Assembly (NCBI GenBank): GCA_026119855.1
Contig: JAOWBW010000147.1
Span: forward strand, 806,001 to 870,000
DNA length: 64,000 nt
Reading direction: 5' to 3'
From: Campanula takesimana
Taxonomy: Eukaryota > Streptophyta > Magnoliopsida > Asterales > Campanulaceae
Position numbers and translations under genes: made by a program. This document shows, piece after piece, positions 57,452 to 64,000 of the stretch; within the stretch, counting starts at the first letter, position 1; every line of letters starts with the position of its first letter. The notes under the pieces are model-generated. The model was not told the DNA's origin, did no database searches, and worked only from the letters and a program-made list of their open reading frames with translations.

Positions 57452-60400
57452 TTATTCTCCAAGCCCAATTGAAGCTATGCATAGCTTCAACTTTTCAAGG
57501 TTTACCACCTTGGTCAACATGTCAGCCGGGTTCTCCGATCCCAAAATCTTCTCCAGCCTTAAGATCTTCCTCTCCAAGAGATGCCTGATGTAGTGAAACC
57601 TCAGCTCAATGTGCTTCGTCCTAGAATGAAACGCCGGATTCCTAGCCAAATGTATTGCACTCTGACTGTCACTGTAGAGAGCATTACCACTTCGCGTCTT
57701 CCCAAGTTCACCCAAGAAGTTCTGCAACCATACCATCTCTTTGCTTGCCTCTGTCACTGCCACATATTCTGCTTCCGCAGTCGACTGAGCCACGATCTTC
57801 TGCAATTTAGAAGCCCAGGAGATAGCCGTACCACCCAATGTAAAACCATAACCCGTAGTACTCCTCCTCTTATCAAGATCACTTGATGCCAAATCCGCAT
57901 CCACATAACCCGCTAACACGACCTCCTTGCTTGAGAAACATAGAGCCTTACCAGCAGTACCCTTTAAGTAGCGCAGGATCCATTTAACCGCTTCCCAATG
58001 TTGCTTCCCAGGATTGCCCATGTACCGGCTGACTACTCCCACCGCATGTGCAATATCCGGCCTTGTACACACCATTGCATTCATTAGACTCCCCACTGCC
58101 GAAGCATATGGAGTCCTCTCCATCTTGTCACGCTCTTCCTTGCCCTTAGGTGAGTCCTTTTCGGATAGCTTGAAGTGCATACCCAATGGTGTCCCTGTTG
58201 GCTTCACCTCTTCCATGCAAAACCTTGTCAAGACTTTCTCAACGTATTCTGCTTGTGAAAGAACCAACTTACCCAACTCCCTATTCCGGTCAATCCGCAT
58301 GCCCAAGATTTTTCTGGCCTCCCCCAAATCCTTCATCTCGAACCGTTCTGACAACTGAGCCTTCAATCTGTTTACCTCTCTACTGCTAGAGCCCGCTATT
58401 AGCATGTCATCCACATATAACAGCAAGATTATATACCCATTGTCGGTGTTCTTGAAGTAGCAACAGTGATCCACCTCACATCTGACAAAGTTAATGTCAT
58501 GCATGAATCCATCAAACTTCCTGTACCACTGCCTAGGAGCTTGTTTAAGGCCATACAAGCTCTTAGTCAACATGCAAACCAGTTCCTCGTTACCCTTAGA
58601 CAAATATCCCTCTGGTTGTCTCATGTAAATTTCTTCCTCCAAATCCCCATGAAGGAAGTCCGTCTTTACATCTATTTGCTCCAGCAATAAGTTATTCGCC
58701 ACTACTAGCCCCAGAACCATTCTGATAGTGGTCATCTTCACAACAGGAGTGATTACCTCGGTGTAGTCAATACCGTACTTTTGCTGAAAGCCCTTTACAA
58801 CCAACCTTGCCTTGTAACGTTTACTGCCGTTTGCCTCCTCCTTAATCCGGTAAACCCACTTGTTATGCAATGCCTTCTTCCCCTTAGGCAGTTTAATCAA
58901 CTCCCAAGTTTTGTTGGCTTTCAATGAGTCCATCTCATCATCCATCGCAGCTTTCCACTTATCACAAAGTGCACTACGAACAGCCTCCGCATAACATTCT
59001 GGTTCACCACTATCTGTCAGCAACAAATAGTAATTTGAAGGAGTATACCTGTCAGGTGATCCATGCAACCTGCTGGATCTACGCAGCGGAATATCCGGTT
59101 CCGGAGTATGTGGTTCATCTTCAGTGACCCCCTGACCTTGGTCATCATGAACCGTCCTGCTCCCACCCGAGTCTGGAATATCCACCTCTACAACCTCCGG
59201 TTCCGAACTAATATCATCAGATGCCCCCTTTCTGTCCTTGTACAATACCTGTTCATTGAATACCACATCTCGACTACGAATAATTTTATGGTTTTGGTCA
59301 TCCCAAAACTTATACCCGAAGTCATCCCCACCATACCCAATAAACGTACATTTTACAGATTTTGCATCTAACTTAGTTCTATCAGCAGAATCAATATGAA
59401 CATATGAAACGCAGCCAAATATGCGAAGAAAGGACAGATTTACCTGCTTGACACTCCATGCTTCCTCTGGAATTCCATTCCCCAATGGTACCGATAGTCC
59501 CCTATTGATCAAGAAAGCCGCCGTGTCAACTGCATATGCCCAAAACGTCTTCGGAAGTCCACACTTCAACCTCATACTTCTAGCCCGCTCGTTCAATGTC
59601 CTGTTCATCCTCTATGCAAGCCCGTTGTGTTGTGGTGTGCCCTTTGGAGTCTTCTCCATGCGAATGCCATTCGCTGCACAATATTCCTTGAACTCCCCGA
59701 GCTCATACTCCCCTCCGTTATCTGACCTCAAGCACTTAAGCTTAAGTCCCTTCTGATTCTCCACCAAGGCCCTCCATTTCTTAAACACCTCGAATGCCTC
59801 ATCTTTGTGTTTCAAGAAATAAACCCAGACCTTCCTTGTTGAATCATCAATGAAGGTCATGTAATATGACGCACAACCCAGAGAAGTTACCAGAGATGGT
59901 CCCCACAAATCCGTGTGAACCAGTTCTAACTTTGCTTCCCTCAAAGCCCTACATGTCCTCGAGAAATTACTTCTCGCCTGTTTGCCAAACACACAATCTT
60001 CGCAGATCCCCACGTCGACTATCTTCAAACCCGGTAGTAGTCCCTTTGAACAAAGTATCTTCATCCCCTTCTCACTCATATGACCCAATCGACAGTGCCA
60101 CAAATCAGTATCACCCTTGGCTGACGCCACCGCGATACTATCCTTAGTGTTATTCGCCAAATACAGTGTCCCCTCCTTATCACCCCGAGCGATCTCACGA
60201 TCCTCCTTGGTAATAACCCAGTTCCTGCAGCCGAATGTTACCTTGTAACCTTCTTCGTCCAACTGCCCAACTGATAATAGGTTCTTTTTGAAACCCGGAA
60301 TGTGCCTGACCCCGTTCAGATGTAGGACCTTCCCGTCCAATGCTCCTATTCTGACATCCCCCTTCCCCTTGATTTCCAAAGGCTCGCCATCCGCCAGATA

Positions 60401-61363
60401 GACCTTACCGAAATCACCGGAAGTATAATTATCCATCTCTTCTGCATGCCCGCAAGAGTGGAATGATGCCCCCGAATCCAGCACCCATGATTCTAGTGCA
60501 CTACTAACACTTAGAACCAGTACATCATCACCTTCGACTGTCACATTCACCGAATTGCCCCCACGATTGGGACAATCCTTTTTGTAGTGTCCTAACTCCT
60601 TGCAATGATAACACTGCACCGATCCTTTCGCAACCCTTGGTTTATCTCTGATCTCCACGGCCTTGCCCTTACCACCCACTACGTTTTCCCTTGATTCAGT
60701 TCTCCCCTTATTGCTAGTACCCGGCCTTCCCCTGCTAGTAGTAGCTAAGGCCGATCCCGAAGTAGACGATGTCCCCAACTTCTTCAAACGATTTTCCTCG
60801 CCCAACAAGAAATCCTTAACATCATCATACTTCAACTTGTTCTTACCCGCTGAAGCATTGATCGCTGTCACCGTACCGCTCCAACTTCCTGGTAAAGATG
60901 CTAGCAACAAGCACGCATGAACCTCATCATCAAACGTAATATCCAGCGCAGTCAATGAGTCTATAACATCCATAAACTCATCGATGTGCTTAGCTAAGGA
61001 TCCTCCCTCTTGCATCTTGAGACTACCCATCTTGCGTATCAAATAGACTTTGTTTGCAGCAGATGGAGTTTCAAATCTCTCAGTAAGATAATCCAATAGC
61101 TCCTTTGTGGTCTTCGCCTTCTTGGTAGTCTTCGCGATCCACTTTGACAAAGTAGATCTAACCACCCCTAGGGCCTTCCGATCCATGAGATCCCAATCTT
61201 CTTGCTTTTCTCCTTCCGGTTTGACACCCTTTAGAGGCTTATAGAGATCTTTGTTGTACAAGAGATCCTCTATTTGCATCCTCCAAAACCCGTAGTCAGA
61301 ACCATCAAATTTCTCAACCGCCTGTTTGTCCTTGCCCATTCTTGATTGCTTGACAACACCCAA
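57452..61363 (-). pseudogene. Tork gag-pol with one in-frame stop
   Basis: One frame from the ATG at 61363 (MGVVKQSRMGKDKQAVEKFD) to 57452, broken only by a TAG at 59609-59611 in the integrase, next to the QHNGLA block. Gag: FDGSDYGFWRMQIEDLLY, zinc knuckle CYHCKELGHYKKDCPNRG. Protease: SWVLDSGASFHSC. Pre-integrase: LWHCRLGHMSEKGM. Integrase: HTDLWGPS, FIDDSTRKVWVYFLK, RSDNGGEYELGEF. RT: DVKTDFLHGDLEEEIYMRQP, YGLKQAPRQWYRKF, YVDDMLIAGSS. RNase H: DADLASSDLDKRRSTTGYGF and STAEAEYVAVTEASKEMVWL. About 1304 codons, close to Tnt1. The stop separates gag-protease from RT, so full pol is not expected from this copy. Confidence 0.9.
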
Positions 61364-61402
61364 TCGCTTGATAAACCAATCTTACGATTAACCCTGATCT
61401 CC

Positions 61403-61425
61403 AACCAGAGCTCTTGATACCAGTT
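61403..61425 (-). promoter_or_regulatory. Primer binding site of the Tork element
   Basis: On the minus strand, just inside the 5' LTR, CTGGTATCAAGAGCTCTGG matches the methionine-tRNA complement with one extra A. Confidence 0.7.
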
Positions 61426-61878
61426 GTTGTGGATATGGCCCTCCACTACCCAAGCAAACCCACAAGAACAATAAGAGCGCACAAACAAAGCACAAGAAAT
61501 CAAAGCAAGAAAAGACACAGAAATTGTTTAGCTAGTTCGTCAATATGTTTGACTACGTCTGGGGGCACTACCAAGCCAGGATCTTGCACTATAATATGTT
61601 AAATCTGAGTTACAATGAGTATGGGGGCGGAACATTGTTTATATAGCAAACCAAGAGTAAGACCTAAACCTAAACATAAGAGAAATCCTGAAAATCTGCA
61701 CTTTCTCGGCATTCCAGGCGCCCGCTTGAAGGGGACCAGGCGCCCGCTTACATACCAATTCCAGGAACCGGACCTTCTGTCCAAACCGGGCGCCCGCCTG
61801 GTCAATACCAGGCGCCCGCCTGGAACACTGCTCCAGATTTTCTTCTCCTTGTTCCTTTGAGGGATCTCTACTCCAACA
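61426..61878 (-). repeat. 5' LTR of the Tork element
   Basis: 453 bp, same ends as the 3' LTR; GC-rich motifs at 61717, 61739, 61789 and 61811. Confidence 0.9.
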
Positions 61879-61883
61879 CACAA

Positions 61884-62621
61884 TAGCTCCCTGGAGACGA
61901 CGATGACAGAAGAAGCAACACCCTTCCCCAGCCATCGTCAGGCCCGACTATTCACCCTTCCCTAGCCATCGTCAAGCCCTTCAATTTTTTTCTCCATTAA
62001 GACCTTCGACCAAACAACCCTTCATACAGGAATTGCACAAAATCCATCGCCGTTTTGTTCTGCACAATCATCATCTCCATGGTCGTGAGGGTAAATACTC
62101 TAATACTCAGGCTCGGGTTTCCATGATTTCAGTTTCATCAATTTCCTCAAGTTCAACCTTTTCCAAATTCAAGATTAGGGCTTAATTGTCCGGCTTCAAT
62201 TTCTGATTAGAAATTACAATTTTGAAACCCTAAATTCGAAATTCTAATATGAAATTGAAACCCTAACGTCCTAATTTTAAATCTGGGGAGAGGAGAAGTC
62301 AAATTTGAGTATTTGGTTGAGAATTTGGGCATAAAGAAATTGTATGATTTCTGAAATTGTATCATTTAATTTATGCGATTTTGGGTTCTTGTCATGGATT
62401 GCTTTGTTTATATTTCCGGACCTTTCAACTATACAAGCCTTGTATGACCTCCAATATAACCTTAATGATTAAATTATCAACGGTGGCAGGGAATGGAGGA
62501 AGTAAAATATATGATTTCTTCTTAGTATAGTTCGTTTTCTTGATTAAAAAAATGTACGAAGTGTTAGAATGTATGCTATATACTTGTGTTTTTTGTAAAT
62601 ACGTACATACGCTATACGTAT
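61884..62621. other. CACTA interior, no gene recognised
   Basis: It continues the CACTA copy that starts at 56523. A leader-like stretch (ATGACAGAAGAAGCAAC at 61901) soon loses its frame; the ATGGTCGTGAGG at 62078 is followed by GTAAAT, which could be a splice donor. Nothing was identified. Confidence 0.35.
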
Positions 62622-63214
62622 TGTTGGGAATATGCATTTGAATCAATATGCGTATTGGATAAGGCTAGATCCACAAAAAGTTCGGTAATTCCTGAGACTG
62701 AGAATTATGAATTCCTTTTGGAAACGGATTAAGGATTTATTCAAGAATAAGGATTGTGGTGTCCTTATGAGAATATAATTGCTTTCTCTCTTAGAAAAAG
62801 GAAATCCTTTTGATACAAGGATTAAGGTTTATTCTAGTTGAGCCTTTATTCATTACCTTCAGAACGTTGTCATCAAGCACCAAATCACTTGTCCATATAC
62901 TTCCCAACAGAATGGTACAAGAATTAGGAAAGTTGTTTCCTAATGAGAATAGAATTACTTTGTACACAAGAAATAGGATTCCTTATCCTTTTAGGGTTTT
63001 AGTTATTTATTTATGAATTTAAATACAACCCTTCCTTTAGCATAATAATCAACTTGTAACTTATCGACTAGAGCTAGAACTAGTATATGTGATCTCCATA
63101 TTAATAATATATTCTTCCTCCGCCCGTGGACGTAGCCAAATTTGTGAACCACGTAAATTTTTGTTCTTGTGATTGATTTACTTTTCTCATAAAGTCTTGT
63201 TAATTGCTCTAACA
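62622..63214 (+). repeat. 5' LTR of the right-edge copia
   Basis: About 593 bp by its TG start and CA end, directly upstream of the primer-site-like sequence. The partner LTR is outside the window. Confidence 0.6.
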
Positions 63215-63276
63215 AGTAGTAACAGTGCTTTGGTTCGTTGTTAGAGATTCAAGGTTCTACTGCAGAAAACAAGAAG

Positions 63277-64000
63277 ATGGGTAAAGAATCAGAATCGATC
63301 AACAAGTTTAACGGGAGGAATAATTATTAGTCTCTGGTAGATCAAGATGAGTGCACGTGCACCGAACATGTAGTCTCCCTGCAGTGCACATGCAGTGAAC
63401 GTGCAGTTCATGTGCAAAAAACGTGCTTTGCACGTGCAACTTCCGTGCAAAAATTTGGTGTCTAGGTTGGACAAAAATCAAGACATGCCATGTTGGAAAA
63501 AACAAGGCTTATTGACACCCTCATGGTAAGTAGATTTAGCACAGACACCCAGTCAGCATGAATAGCTGCGAAAGGTTCTAGCAAGAAGAAGAATTCCCAA
63601 AAATAGCAAGAAAGAGAATTCTCAATAATCTTCTAGCAAGAGGGGCTCGAGACTTGATGAAGTTTGTAATTTCTACAAGAATGGAGGGGAATTGAGGAAG
63701 TGATGGATTCTCTAGAGGAGAAAGCGCATTCATAAATCATCATAGGTCTTGGTGATGATGTTCTCGTGGAGGATGCTATGGGAAATAGTGACATCGGTGA
63801 AGATCTTTCTCTAGTAGTGGAAGAAGGCTCATGGTGCGCGATGAGTGGATTCTAGACTCAAAGCTAGAGCAGAGTAGGATGGTTGAGAAACAGGTGGAGC
63901 CAGTTACTAAAGTTGAGGGTGAACGGGCAGATGATCCACAGTCGGTATATCAACATCCACAGAATGGCGGAGTGGGAGAGATATGTTATGATGCAAAGGA
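63277..64000 (+). pseudogene. gag remnant of the right-edge copia
   Basis: The ATG at 63277 reads MGKESESINKFNGRNNY and stops at 63328-63330. FNGxNY is the conserved opening of copia gag. The next 130 nt hold the TGCA array rather than coding sequence. Later pieces (GQKSRHAMLEKTRLIDTLMV near 63465) look like gag remains, and DEWILDS at 63840 marks the gag-protease border. Heavily shortened and broken. Confidence 0.6.
63357..63455 (+). repeat. Nine 11-nt repeats, consensus CRTGCA plus five variable bases
   Basis: Units start at 63357, 63368, 63379, 63390, 63401, 63412, 63423, 63434 and 63445, each exactly 11 nt. The first six positions are conserved (CGTGCA or CATGCA, with single changes such as TGTGCA, CATGTA and CGTGCT), the other five vary freely. 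A GTGCA copy at 63352 lies just before. An 11-nt unit cannot hold a reading frame, so it is not a coding repeat. Confidence 0.85.

Larger units (their letters stand above)
56889..61878 (-). mobile_element. Tork-lineage Ty1/copia, nearly intact
   Basis: LTRs 56889-57342 and 61426-61878 start TGTTGTGGATATGG and end CTCCAACA; the duplication CACAA is on both sides (56884-56888, 61879-61883). The element is 4990 bp on the minus strand, with PBS, one gag-pol frame of about 1304 codons and a polypurine tract. At least six single-base differences between LTRs are visible, so the insertion is fairly recent. Size, layout and motifs match Tnt1/Tork elements. Confidence 0.9.
62622..64000 (+). mobile_element. 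Ty1/copia element, runs off the window
   Basis: The 5' LTR 62622-63214 starts TGTTGGGAATATGC and ends GCTCTAACA. A changed primer site follows (63217-63230, GTAGTAACAGTGCT), then a gag start at 63277. An 11-nt repeat array interrupts the gag region. Near 63840 the frame DEWILDS is the approach to the copia protease active site. The rest lies beyond the edge. Confidence 0.7.

Overview
This window looks like nuclear DNA of a flowering plant, probably a eudicot; I cannot place the species. The evidence is the repeat content: Ty1/copia elements of several lineages, a gypsy-type non-autonomous LTR element, CACTA ends, Helitrons and Stowaway-like MITEs. There is almost no single-copy coding sequence, and no rRNA gene, tRNA gene or CRISPR array was seen.

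Layout. 315-2310: 5'-truncated Ty1/copia remnant with two internal deletions. 2339-40473: apparently one CACTA transposon, with CACTA-type ends at both sides, that has taken many insertions. It holds a Helitron pair (3848-6297), a decayed WD40 (AAMP-like) gene fragment (7519-8070) and a very large SIRE-lineage copia element on the minus strand (8242-39474, target duplication AATAC). The SIRE element was itself hit twice: by a LARD-like element with 4-kb LTRs (10488-19871, duplication CAGCT) and by another copia element (25814-34141, duplication GAAGA). 41370-43269: a possible small three-exon nuclear gene with telo-box and site II promoter motifs; its first exon is split by a solo SIRE LTR (41398-42558, duplication GCTTC). 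45524-53571: a tandem array of five LTRs and four internal regions inside one target duplication (ATAGA). 53572-55716: AT-rich DNA ending in a Helitron 3' terminus, followed by a copia gag remnant. 56523 onward: a second CACTA end, interrupted by a nearly intact Tork-lineage copia (56889-61878, duplication CACAA). From 62622: a further copia element that runs off the window.

Genes working together. The SIRE element keeps, in broken form, gag, protease, integrase, RT and RNase H. Downstream of pol it carries two extra genes: a reading frame of about 1049 codons on the element's sense strand, and an antisense gene. These two diverge from a 0.58-kb spacer with a TATA box facing each way.

Most unusual observation. 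Several unrelated LTR families here carry short family-specific motifs spaced at about 11 or 22 nt. GC-rich 9-12-mers occur in pairs exactly 22 nt apart in a gypsy-type LARD LTR, a nested copia (LTR and leader) and a Tork LTR. TGCA-cored 11-nt repeats occur in the tandem array's internal regions and in the copia at 63357-63455. A GCTGTTGR motif is scattered over the SIRE element regardless of reading frame. The spacing matches one or two turns of DNA and suggests protein-binding or RNA-structure arrays acquired independently by each family.
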